Assembly: GCF_000832305.1 (NCBI RefSeq)
Contig: NZ_CP010537.1
Span: 1,674,001-1,738,000, forward strand
DNA length: 64,000 nucleotides
Origin: Cupriavidus basilensis
Lineage (GTDB): Bacteria > Pseudomonadota > Gammaproteobacteria > Burkholderiales > Burkholderiaceae
Reading direction: 5' to 3'
Positions within the stretch are counted from its first letter, which is position 1; each line of letters opens with the position of its first letter. A program made the translations under genes and the position numbers. Below are positions 17,067-25,071 of the stretch, piece by piece. The notes beneath the pieces were generated by a model. The model did no database searches. It was not told where the DNA came from and saw nothing but the letters and a program-made list of their open reading frames with translations.

Positions 17067-18743
17067 GTGGCCGTGGCACCACGCATCACCATCGAAGGCG
17101 GCCACCCGGCCGGCCAGCCTCATGTGCGCGAGGTGGGCGACCCCACCGGTGGCCAGACGCTCGCCCCGCACCGCTTGGCAGGCTGTGCGCACGCCGATCC
17201 GCTCACGCCCGCCGATCGCTACCAGGAGTTGTTCGTGGCGGTGCAGATGGGGCGCATTTTTCCCGACAGCAAGACCTTCACCGACGCCATGCCCCGGCAG
17301 GACCCGGCCACCATCCTGGCCGCCTACCGCGCTCGCGCCGGCGCTGCCGGCTTCGACCTTGCCGCCTTTGTGCACGCGCATTTCGCGCTGCCCGAAGTGC
17401 CGCGGAGCTGCTACGAGTCCGACCCCAACCAGCCGCTGGCCGACCATATCGACGGGCTGTGGGCGGTGCTGACCCGGCATCCCGCGCAGCACCCGCCGCA
17501 ATGCTCGCTATTACCGCTGCCGCACCCCTACGTGGTGCCGGGCGGGCGTTTCTCCGAGCTTTACTACTGGGATTCGTACTTCACCATGCTGGGCCTGGCC
17601 GCCAGCGGGCAGGGCGGCTTGTTGCGCGGCATGGCGGAGAACTTCTCCTACCTGCTTGATACCTATGGCGTGATCCCCAACGGTACCCGCAGCTACTACC
17701 TGAGCCGCTCGCAGCCGCCGGTGTTCGCGCTGATGGTGGAGCTGTTCGAGGACCAGGGCGTGCAACCCGAGCTGGGTTTCCTGCCACAGTTGCGCAAGGA
17801 GTACGCTTTCTGGATGCGGGGCGCCGACTGCCTTGCGCCGGGGCAGGCATGCCGGCGGGTGGTCAGGCTGGCCGACGGCAGCCTGCTGAACCGCTACTGG
17901 GACGAGCGCGATACCCCGCGCGAGGAAGCCTTTATCGAAGACACCGGCACGGCCGCATTGGCGGCGCGGCCGGCCGCCGAGGTATTCCGCGACCTGCGCG
18001 CCGCAGCCGAATCGGGCTGGGACTTCAGCTCGCGCTGGCAGGAACCCGGCGGCGGGCTGGAGACGGTTCGCACCACGGCGATCCTGCCGGTGGATCTCAA
18101 TTGCCTGTTGTTCAAGCTGGAGCACAAGCTCGCCGAACTGGCCCAGGCCGCCGGCGATGCCGACGCACCGGTCTTCGCCCAGCGCGCGCAGGCCCGCCGG
18201 GAGGCCATCGACCGGCTCATGTGGCGCGAGGCCGAGGGCGCCTACTTCGATTTCGACTGGCAACGCCACCACGCCCGCGCCAACCTGACGGCGGCGACCG
18301 TGGTGCCGCTCTACGTCGGCGCGGCCACCCCCGCGCAGGCGGCGCGAGTGGCGCAAACCGTGGCCGCGAGGCTGCTGCAGCCCGGCGGCATTGCCACCAC
18401 GGAGCGCGTCAGCGGCCAGCAGTGGGACCTGCCCAACGGCTGGGCGCCGCTGCAATGGCTGGCGATTGGCGGGTTTGCGTGCTGCGGGCAAGCGGCGCTT
18501 GCGCACGAGATCGCCCATCGCTGGCTGGTGACCGTGGCAAGCCTTTACCAGCGTGAGTACAAGCTGGTGGAGAAATACGCCCTGCAGCCCGGAGAAGATG
18601 GCGCGGTAGGCGGCGGGGGCGGCGAGTATCCGCTGCAGGACGGCTTTGGCTGGACCAACGGTGTGGTGCGCAGGCTGCTGCAGGACCACCCTGCGCATGT
18701 GGCGTGCCGCTGCCGCGCGGGCGTGAAGTCCGTGCATCCATGA
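17067..18743 (+). CDS. treA: Trehalase (GH37)
   Basis: 558 residues. It hydrolyses trehalose to two glucose. Both family signatures are present: PGGRFSELYYWDSY (about 157-170) and QWDLPNGWAPLQ (about 452-463), with the Gly-rich GGGGEYPLQDGFGWTNG near the C-terminus. The length fits. There is no convincing signal peptide, so a cytoplasmic (TreF-like) location is possible, but the GTG start at 17067 is not firmly fixed and a longer exported form cannot be excluded. It stands alone between the cyclic-di-GMP gene and a convergent hydrolase gene, with no trehalose importer nearby. Confidence 0.92.
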   Translation: MAVAPRITIEGGHPAGQPHVREVGDPTGGQTLAPHRLAGCAHADPLTPADRYQELFVAVQMGRIFPDSKTFTDAMPRQDPATILAAYRARAGAAGFDLAAFVHAHFALPEVPRSCYESDPNQPLADHIDGLWAVLTRHPAQHPPQCSLLPLPHPYVVPGGRFSELYYWDSYFTMLGLAASGQGGLLRGMAENFSYLLDTYGVIPNGTRSYYLSRSQPPVFALMVELFEDQGVQPELGFLPQLRKEYAFWMRGADCLAPGQACRRVVRLADGSLLNRYWDERDTPREEAFIEDTGTAALAARPAAEVFRDLRAAAESGWDFSSRWQEPGGGLETVRTTAILPVDLNCLLFKLEHKLAELAQAAGDADAPVFAQRAQARREAIDRLMWREAEGAYFDFDWQRHHARANLTAATVVPLYVGAATPAQAARVAQTVAARLLQPGGIATTERVSGQQWDLPNGWAPLQWLAIGGFACCGQAALAHEIAHRWLVTVASLYQREYKLVEKYALQPGEDGAVGGGGGEYPLQDGFGWTNGVVRRLLQDHPAHVACRCRAGVKSVHP

Positions 18744-18769
18744 AAGCGTGAAGGCATGAGGGCATGGTT

Positions 18770-19537
18770 TCAGCGATGGCTGGCACTGGTTGTTGCCAGC
18801 CACCGCGCCACCGCGGCAGCCAGCCAGGCTGGATCGTCGTGCGGCAAATCGTGCCCCGCCCAGGGATGGCGGCGGTGCTGCGCGCCCCAAGCTTCGGCCA
18901 GGCGCGCGGAGCACACCGGGTCGACCAGATGATCCGCCGCCGACGACAGTACCAGCGTCGGGCAGGCCGGCGGCGCACCCGGCGCGTGATAGCGTGCCGC
19001 GGCCCACAGCTGGCGCAGGGCGTTGGCCCGGCGTACCGGTGCGCTGCCGCGAATCGCGCACCATTGCGCTACATCCGTCGCGAAGGCCGCGCTCGCGTTG
19101 CAGGTCAGCCGGTAGATGATGCGCTCGCAGTAAGGGGCGTTGTGCCAGCGCAGCGCCATGCCAAAGAGCGCCGGCCAGTTGCGCGGTGGCAGCCGCTCGG
19201 CCACGCTGCAAAAGGGCCGCATGCTGGTGTTGATCAGCACCAGCGCGCCGATCTCCTCGGGGTGCTGCCGCGCCCACTGCGCCGCCACCATGGCGCCCAG
19301 CGACATCGCCAGCAGCCGGTATGGCTGCGCCAGCCCCTGCCTGGCGGCACGCTCGCGCAGGAACGCCACCATGGCAGCCACGTTGGCTGGCGCGCGCCCG
19401 GCCGCCTCAACGCCATTGCCAGGCAGGTCCAGCATGGTGACGGGTCCGATACCAGCGTGGGTCTGCAGCACGCCCGGCAAGACGCCCCAGTGGCGGGTTT
19501 CGCGCGTCAGGCCGCGCAGCAATATCCAGTCGCTCAT
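18770..19537 (-). CDS. Alpha/beta hydrolase
   Basis: 255 residues. Compact alpha/beta-hydrolase with an AMSLGAM nucleophile elbow (Ser near residue 80), ALVLINTS after it, an acid in SSAADHLVDP and a C-terminal His in WAGHDLPHDDP, a pattern like BioH/pimeloyl-ester carboxylesterase-type enzymes. The start at 19537 overlaps the stop of the upstream M14 peptidase gene in ATGA, so the two are coupled. The frame continues far upstream but only as an overlap with that gene. The substrate is unknown. Confidence 0.85.
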   Translation of the reverse strand: MSDWILLRGLTRETRHWGVLPGVLQTHAGIGPVTMLDLPGNGVEAAGRAPANVAAMVAFLRERAARQGLAQPYRLLAMSLGAMVAAQWARQHPEEIGALVLINTSMRPFCSVAERLPPRNWPALFGMALRWHNAPYCERIIYRLTCNASAAFATDVAQWCAIRGSAPVRRANALRQLWAAARYHAPGAPPACPTLVLSSAADHLVDPVCSARLAEAWGAQHRRHPWAGHDLPHDDPAWLAAAVARWLATTSASHR

Positions 19538-20565
19538 TCGGGCGGCCCCCAGGGCCACTGCGCGTTGGCGCGGTCGAGCAATTCCTGGCGGCGTTGCCCG
19601 CGTGGCAGCCAGCGCTCGGGCGCATAGGCCACGCGGGCGAGGAAATCCAGCAGGTTGGCATGCCGGCGCAGCACGCGCGCGGTGCGGTGCGCCTTGACCG
19701 GGTTGAAGAATCCCTGGCGCGAGAACAACTGGCGGGGATTCTTCTTGATCCACAGCCAGGAACCCAGCTCCAGCGTCATCGGCAGAAAGATATTGCCTGG
19801 CGGCGTGTGGTCGTAGGCCCAGTCCCACAGGTCGCCGTGCAGCAGGTATTGGCAGCTCTGCGGCTCGAAGGCATAGCCATGGTGGGGATGTGCCTGCTCG
19901 AGCATGGTCTTGAGGGCAAACATCTCAGGCAGGTGCGGCATCGGCGCGGCGGTGCGCGCGTAGGGAAACCAGATGCTGTCGCTCCAGCCGTAGCCCGAGT
20001 GGCAATCCAGCGCGAAGCTCAAGGGCCGGCCCTGCAACTGCTGCGCCACGACTTGCAGCATGGCAGTGCTTTCCGCCTCCATGGGCGCACCGAGCTTGCC
20101 GCGGTACCACGGCAGCCACGCCCCCACGCGCTGGCCGCCAGCCAGCGGCGGCACCCGGCCAACCGCGTCCTGCGGCGCGTTGCGCATCAGGTCCACGCCA
20201 TTGGGGTTGGCGCGCGCGCCCGCCCACATGCCGCCCGGGTTGACGATCGGCATGAACAGCAGCCGCACGGATTGCAGCTGGCGCTCCAGCAGTTCGTCCC
20301 ACTCCAGGCGCCACAGCAGCATGCGCATGTAGTCGAGCAGCAGATGCGTGCCGATGCGCTCCAGGCCATGGATGCCGGCAAAAAAACCGATGGCGGGCGC
20401 ATGCGGATCGTTCGACCCGATGCTGGCGGTGTACAAGGGAAAGCACTGGCCGCCTGCCTGCACCTCCCCGACGCGGCAGGCATCCAGGCGGCTGGCGCCG
20501 GCTTCCAGGATGCCCTCCAGTTGCTGCATTTCAGCAAAACTGCCTGCGTTGGGTGGCTGCGCCAT
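19534..20565 (-). CDS. M14-family zinc carboxypeptidase-like protein
   Basis: 343 residues. The zinc site HxxE is seen in GIHGLERIG (His66, Glu69), with a distal His in DCHSGYGWSD and a Glu in LELGSWLW that fits the catalytic base position. A conserved NPGGMW and an Arg/Asn pair (ANPNG, MRNAP) match substrate-binding positions of M14 enzymes such as the MpaA/DUF2817-like group that cleave peptidoglycan-derived or small peptides. No signal peptide. The ATG at 20565 has AAGGAG ten bases upstream. Translationally coupled to the downstream alpha/beta hydrolase. Confidence 0.82.
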   Translation of the reverse strand: MAQPPNAGSFAEMQQLEGILEAGASRLDACRVGEVQAGGQCFPLYTASIGSNDPHAPAIGFFAGIHGLERIGTHLLLDYMRMLLWRLEWDELLERQLQSVRLLFMPIVNPGGMWAGARANPNGVDLMRNAPQDAVGRVPPLAGGQRVGAWLPWYRGKLGAPMEAESTAMLQVVAQQLQGRPLSFALDCHSGYGWSDSIWFPYARTAAPMPHLPEMFALKTMLEQAHPHHGYAFEPQSCQYLLHGDLWDWAYDHTPPGNIFLPMTLELGSWLWIKKNPRQLFSRQGFFNPVKAHRTARVLRRHANLLDFLARVAYAPERWLPRGQRRQELLDRANAQWPWGPPE

Positions 20566-20720
20566 GGGCGAGGGCGGCTCCTTGGGGGCGATGCGACGGT
20601 CGATTGTCAGGGCTTCAACGTCAATATAGGCGCTGGCGGCCGGTCGGGTTACAAAAGCGTGCCCGCCATCATCCCCCGGTTTTGTGAAAGCCCCGTGACT
20701 GGCGCCGGGTGTCACCGGTG

Positions 20721-21419
20721 TCAGGCCGTGGCCAGCGCCGGCTCGGCCGAAGCAAACAGCATCAGCAGGGGCCAGCCGCGCGTGTTGGCCAGCGCGCGCA
20801 GCGCGGCATCCGGGTTGGTGGCCACCGGGTGGCTCACGGCTTCGAGCAGCGGAATGTCGTTGCGCGAGTCGCTGTAGAACACGGTGCGCTCGAAGTGCGC
20901 CCACGCCATGCCGAGCGATTCCAGCCACTGCGCCACGCGTGCGATCTTGCCCACCCCGAAGCTCGGCACGCCGTCTACCGCACCCGTGAAATTGCCCGAC
21001 GCGTCGCGTGCGGCCTCCACCGCCAGCAGGTGCGCCACGCCCAGCGCCTCGGCGATCGGCTCGGTGACGAAGCGGCAGGTGGCGGTGACGATGCAGCACA
21101 GATCGCCGGCGTCCTGGTGCGTGGCCAGCAGCGCGCGCGCCTCGGGGCGGATGGCCGGCGCGATCACGTCGCGCATGAAGCCGCTGCGCAGGCCCTCCAG
21201 CTGTGCGTGTGGATGACGCGCCAGCAGGCCCAGGGCGAAGGCGGCGTGGCGGTGGATGTCCAGGCGTCCGGCGCTGTACTCGGCCAGCCACAGCGCGTTG
21301 TTGGCCTCGACTTCGGCGGCATCCGCCGCGCCGGCCTCCACCAGGTAGCGTGCCCATTCATATTCGCTATCCAGCGGTAGCAAGGTGTGGTCGAGGTCAA
21401 ACAAGGCAAGGCAGGACAT
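20721..21419 (-). CDS. HAD-family (IB, SerB-like) phosphatase
   Basis: 232 residues. Motif I DLDHTLL (about 8-14) carries the nucleophile Asp, motif II is TATCRF, and motif III/IV is GVGKIARV with YSDSRNDIPLLE. The helical cap between motifs I and II is of the SerB/HAD-IB type used by phosphoserine phosphatase and related small-molecule phosphatases. Start at 21419. It is on the same strand as the M14 gene with a 155-bp gap that holds no other gene. The substrate is unknown. Confidence 0.9.
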   Translation of the reverse strand: MSCLALFDLDHTLLPLDSEYEWARYLVEAGAADAAEVEANNALWLAEYSAGRLDIHRHAAFALGLLARHPHAQLEGLRSGFMRDVIAPAIRPEARALLATHQDAGDLCCIVTATCRFVTEPIAEALGVAHLLAVEAARDASGNFTGAVDGVPSFGVGKIARVAQWLESLGMAWAHFERTVFYSDSRNDIPLLEAVSHPVATNPDAALRALANTRGWPLLMLFASAEPALATA

Positions 21420-21574
21420 GCGCCGTCTCCGGTCGGAAAAGCGGCAAGGATGCCCATCGGCAATGACCCACGGATGAAGCGCGGCGCAAGAATCCCGATA
21501 CGGCTATCAGGGATTTTTGCCGCCTTTGGCGAAATTGCCGAGGCCGCCGGGGTTGCCGGGGTTGCCCATGGCGC

Positions 21575-22444
21575 CTACGCTGCCTTGCACGGCGCGAGGC
21601 AATCCAGGAAGGCCCCGATCAGCCGCGTATGCGTGCGGCCCTGCAGGCAATAGAGGTATTCGTGCAGCACGGGCGGATGGCTGGCAAACGGCACAACGCA
21701 CAGCGCCGGGTCGCGCGGCACTTCCCCCAGCGGCACCACGCTTGCGCCAAGGCCCCGGCGAATGGCTTCGTAGATGGCTTCGCGGCTGCCGATGACGGTG
21801 CTGGCCGGCAGCGGCAAGCCGGCGCCGTCCAGCGCGGTCTCGGTGGCCTTGCGCGTCATCGACCCGTGCTCGCGGATCAGCAGGTGGCAGGTTGCCAGCT
21901 GCGCCAGGCTGACGCTGGGCGCGCGCGCCAGCGGATGGGCGGGGTTGACCACCAGCACCATTGGGTCGGTGGCCAGCGTGATGCGGGCCAGCCGATCGTC
22001 CTCGACGGCGTGCGAGGAAACAGCGACGTCGATGCGGTACTCGATCAGCGCATCCAGCATCTGCTGCGAGTTGCCGATATCGATGCTGATCTCGATGGCG
22101 GGATAGCGCTCGCGAAACGCGGCTACGCTCTTCAGGATGTAATAGGGCCCGGTAGCGCCAATGCGCAGATGGCCGAGATGCAGGTTGCCGGCATTGCGCA
22201 GCAGGAAATCCGCGCTGCCTTCGTGCTGCATCAACTGTTCCACCACCGGCATCAGGGCCACGCCGACGTCGCTCAGGTCGACCCGGCCAGCGCGCCGGTA
22301 GAACAGCTCCACGCCGTAGTTCTCTTCCAGCTGGCGGATGCGGCCCGTGACCGTGGGCTGGCTTACGCGCAGTTGCTTGGCGGCAGTGGTGATGCTGCCT
22401 TGCCGTGCCACTTCATAGAACGTCGTCAGCAGGTCGCCGAGCAT
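21575..22444 (-). CDS. LysR-family regulator
   Basis: 289 residues. HTH at residues 3-60 (ARQGSITTAAKQLRVSQPTVTGRIRQLE) and effector domain about 88-285 with the expected Gly/Asp-rich ligand segments. It lies downstream of and on the same strand as the phospholipase C gene, separated by a strong terminator, so it has its own promoter in the gap after 22444. A conserved target cannot be named; the phospholipase operon and the HAD gene are the neighbours. A Gly/Pro-rich reading (21507-21701) overlapping its end is a shadow frame. Confidence 0.9.
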   Translation of the reverse strand: MLGDLLTTFYEVARQGSITTAAKQLRVSQPTVTGRIRQLEENYGVELFYRRAGRVDLSDVGVALMPVVEQLMQHEGSADFLLRNAGNLHLGHLRIGATGPYYILKSVAAFRERYPAIEISIDIGNSQQMLDALIEYRIDVAVSSHAVEDDRLARITLATDPMVLVVNPAHPLARAPSVSLAQLATCHLLIREHGSMTRKATETALDGAGLPLPASTVIGSREAIYEAIRRGLGASVVPLGEVPRDPALCVVPFASHPPVLHEYLYCLQGRTHTRLIGAFLDCLAPCKAA

Positions 22445-22569
22445 GGGGGGTTTCCGTGGGAATAAGGCAAGCGCGCCAGTCTAGCGGCGTTTTATGACAG
22501 TTCATGTGACAGCGCACCATCGCGCCGCCGTTGGCGCGGCAGTGCGATGGTGCAAAGGATGGAAAGCGC

Positions 22570-22605
22570 GGGCGGCGGCAGGAGCAGGTGCTCCTGCCGC
22601 CGCCC
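22570..22605 (-). terminator. Strong hairpin terminator after phospholipase C gene
   Basis: Perfect 17-bp stem GGGCGGCGGCAGGAGCA / TGCTCCTGCCGCCGCCC with a two-base loop, nine bases beyond the stop at 22614. Leftward it is followed by CGCTTTCC, a weak U-rich stretch, so it is an intrinsic or assisted terminator of the phospholipase operon. Confidence 0.65.
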
Positions 22606-22613
22606 GGCTTCGC

Positions 22614-24767
22614 TCAGGGCACGGCCCGTGCGGGCTTGCCCAGCGCCGGGTCGGACACCCCGTCGGCGCCGGTTTCCAGGCGGCCGGCAAAGCGGCGCCG
22701 GAAGCTGCCCTGGGTGGTGGTCACGACGAAGTCATACCAGTTGCCCTGCAGGCCCACCGGCCAGTGCTGGTCGAGCTGCTTGCCGGCCGGAATGTCGAAG
22801 GTCCAGGGGCCGTCTTCGCGGTAGGCGGCGGGCGTGACGGTGAAGGTGCAGGCCTTGGCGCCGGTGTTGATCATGGTCAGGTAGACGGCGGCATTGGCGA
22901 TGTCGTAGCACACCCGGATTTCCGGCGCGGTGCCGCCCGCGGCGACCACGGTGCTCACGTCGCCCTGGAAGGCGCGATGAAAGCCGTTCGGGCCCAGCAC
23001 CCACAGGTCGTATTTGCCGTTGTCAGCGGTGAAGACGTCCCAGCTGTCATTGACCTGTTTGCCCGGCTCGACCGCATAGCGGCGCGGCACGCGGTCCAGG
23101 TGCAGGCGGTCGTACACGTGGAAGACGGCGGCGGCGGTGCCGGTGTTGCTCAGCAGCAGCCACATGGCCTTGGCGCCCGGATCCTCGCGGCCGCTCACAT
23201 GCAGCTCGTAGGGCAGCGCGCGCGAGGGCCGCGTGCCCACCGGCTGGGTGGCCGGGTTGGCGGTCTGGAAGGCGACGGTCGGCAGCGCAACCGGTGCCAT
23301 GCCTTCCTGATCCGTGCGCACCTTGTCGGCAACGGTCTTGGTGCGGTTGGGGATCACAGGCAGCGCCGCGCTGTTCGGGCTGACGAAGTTGAACGCTGAC
23401 AGCATGTCGCCGCAGATCGCGCGGCGGTATGGGCTGATGTTGGTCTCAGCCACACCGAAGCGTGCCTCCAGGAAACGCAGCACCGAGGTGTGGTCGAACA
23501 CCTGCGAGTTGACCCAGCCACCGCGGCTCCACGGCGAGACCACGTACATCGGCACGCGCGGGCCAGGGCCGTAGGGATGCATGTCGGTGTGGTACTCACC
23601 GTCGGTGGCGACGGTGGACTTGCCGGCGAGCACGCCGTTGGCGTCGTAGGCAGGCGCGCAGGGTGGCGGCACATGGTCGAAGAAGCCGTCGTTCTCGTCG
23701 AAGTTGATCAGGAGCACGGTCTTGCTCCAGACGGCCGGGTTGGCCGTCAGCGCATTGAGCACTTCCTGCGTGTACCAGGCGCCTTGCACCGGGCTGGACG
23801 GCCCCGGGTGCTCGGAGTAGGTCGCCGGCGCCACGATCCACGATACCTGCGGCAGGCTGCCCGCGGCGATGTCGTCCTTCAGCGCTTGCAGGAAGCCGCC
23901 GTCCGGCATGGTGTTGCCGATGCCCTTGATAAGCGGGTTGATGACGTCGTCGGCGATGGTATAGGCCGGGTAGGGGCTGCCGTTGGACGTATTGCCCCGC
24001 GCCTCGTTGGCCTTGCGGTACTGCACGAAGCCAGCCAGCGGGTTGTCGGTGAAGTTGTCCGGCATGTTCTGGTACAGCTTCCAGCTTACGCCCGCCGCCT
24101 GCAGGCGTTCTGGATACGTGGTCCAGCGGTAGCCGCCGGTGGAAGCGCCCATGGAGTCGCCACTGTTGTCGATCACCGGGCCGCCATTGGCACCGGTGGG
24201 GTCGTTGGTGCCGGTCCAGTGGAACAGGCGGTTGGTGTTGGTGCCACCATGGAAGCCGCAGTGGTAGGCGTCGCACAGCGTGAAGGCGTTGGCGAGTGCG
24301 AACTGGAAGTCCAGCTCGGTCTGGGTGTAGTAGCCCATCGACTGGGTGTTCTTGTAGGTGGGCCACTTGTTCATGCGGCCCAGGTCCCAGGCATTCTGGG
24401 CGTCGGGGTAGCTGTGCGGCGTGCCGCTGACGCGTTGCGCATTGCCGGCCGTGCTGTCGAGGTGGTAAGGCTGCACGATGCGGTTGGTGTAGGCCTGCTG
24501 CCAGACGTTGAGGCCGCCGGCCAGCGGGATCGGGAAACGATCGCCGAAGCCGCGCACGCCCTGCAGGGTGCCGAAGTAATTGTCGAAGGAGCGGTTTTCC
24601 TGCATCAGGATCACCACGTGCTCCACGTCGCGGATGGTGCCGGTGGCGTTGTTGGCGGGAATCGCCAGCGCGCGCCGGATCGACGGCGGGAAGGCGGCCA
24701 GCGCCGCGGTGGCGGCGGCGCTGCCGCCGGCCATCTTGAGGAAATTGCGTCTGCTGTGAAGGCTCAT
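22614..24767 (-). CDS. plcN: Phosphocholine-specific phospholipase C
   Basis: 717 residues. A Tat signal (SRRNFLKMAGG) opens the protein. The phosphoesterase domain follows (about 45-460) with QENRSFDNYFGTLQG, the N-terminal metal/catalytic motif of the acid phosphatase/PLC superfamily, and NFDENDGFFDH and ATDGEYHTDMHPYG further on. Two C-terminal Ig-like DUF756 domains (about 500-600 and 620-705) complete the usual Burkholderiaceae/Pseudomonas plc structure. It should be exported folded and cleave phosphatidylcholine or sphingomyelin. It is the last gene of a three-gene unit with the small lipoprotein and the phosphatase-like lipoprotein upstream; a terminator follows. Confidence 0.93.
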   Translation of the reverse strand: MSLHSRRNFLKMAGGSAAATAALAAFPPSIRRALAIPANNATGTIRDVEHVVILMQENRSFDNYFGTLQGVRGFGDRFPIPLAGGLNVWQQAYTNRIVQPYHLDSTAGNAQRVSGTPHSYPDAQNAWDLGRMNKWPTYKNTQSMGYYTQTELDFQFALANAFTLCDAYHCGFHGGTNTNRLFHWTGTNDPTGANGGPVIDNSGDSMGASTGGYRWTTYPERLQAAGVSWKLYQNMPDNFTDNPLAGFVQYRKANEARGNTSNGSPYPAYTIADDVINPLIKGIGNTMPDGGFLQALKDDIAAGSLPQVSWIVAPATYSEHPGPSSPVQGAWYTQEVLNALTANPAVWSKTVLLINFDENDGFFDHVPPPCAPAYDANGVLAGKSTVATDGEYHTDMHPYGPGPRVPMYVVSPWSRGGWVNSQVFDHTSVLRFLEARFGVAETNISPYRRAICGDMLSAFNFVSPNSAALPVIPNRTKTVADKVRTDQEGMAPVALPTVAFQTANPATQPVGTRPSRALPYELHVSGREDPGAKAMWLLLSNTGTAAAVFHVYDRLHLDRVPRRYAVEPGKQVNDSWDVFTADNGKYDLWVLGPNGFHRAFQGDVSTVVAAGGTAPEIRVCYDIANAAVYLTMINTGAKACTFTVTPAAYREDGPWTFDIPAGKQLDQHWPVGLQGNWYDFVVTTTQGSFRRRFAGRLETGADGVSDPALGKPARAVP

Positions 24768-24869
24768 CTTGGTTTTTTTGCTGGACTGTTCGGTTCGTGC
24801 GGTGCGCAGGGCTGGCGCCCTGCGGTGCGCTGCAGTTAGGGACGGGTCGTCGCTATTCGCGGCTGCTCG

Positions 24870-25043
24870 TTAAGGCGCGCAGCGCAGCTGCGGCGTGGCT
24901 GCGGGCGGCTGCCCGGGCTGCCCGGGCTGCGCCGGATCGGCGGGCTTGTCATTGGAGTCGCCGCCGCAAGCCGTCAGCGTGGCGCACAGCACCAGTGCCG
25001 CCAGCCAGCCCGGCTGCGCGAAGAAAGAGATTGAAGGCTTCAT
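24870..25043 (-). CDS. Small lipoprotein, 57 aa
   Basis: An ATG at 25043 opens a short frame ending at 24870: a basic/hydrophobic signal, then the lipobox LTAC (Cys26), then a mature part of about 31 residues (GGDSNDKPADPA followed by QPGQPGQPP and a Cys near the end). It is predicted to be acylated and anchored in the outer or inner membrane. It sits 28 bases downstream of the phosphatase-like lipoprotein gene and about 100 bases upstream of phospholipase C on the same strand. The ribosome site is weak. It may be an envelope partner or chaperone of the phospholipase, which is inference from position. Confidence 0.6.
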   Translation of the reverse strand: MKPSISFFAQPGWLAALVLCATLTACGGDSNDKPADPAQPGQPGQPPAATPQLRCAP

Positions 25044-25071
25044 GATCACGTTTGCTCTCGGGGAATAGGTA

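Noticed and set aside
21507..21701. Collagen-like Gly-Asn-Pro end of a 64-codon frame
   Set aside because: Overlaps the LysR C-terminus, has no ribosome site, and the first part is not protein-like.
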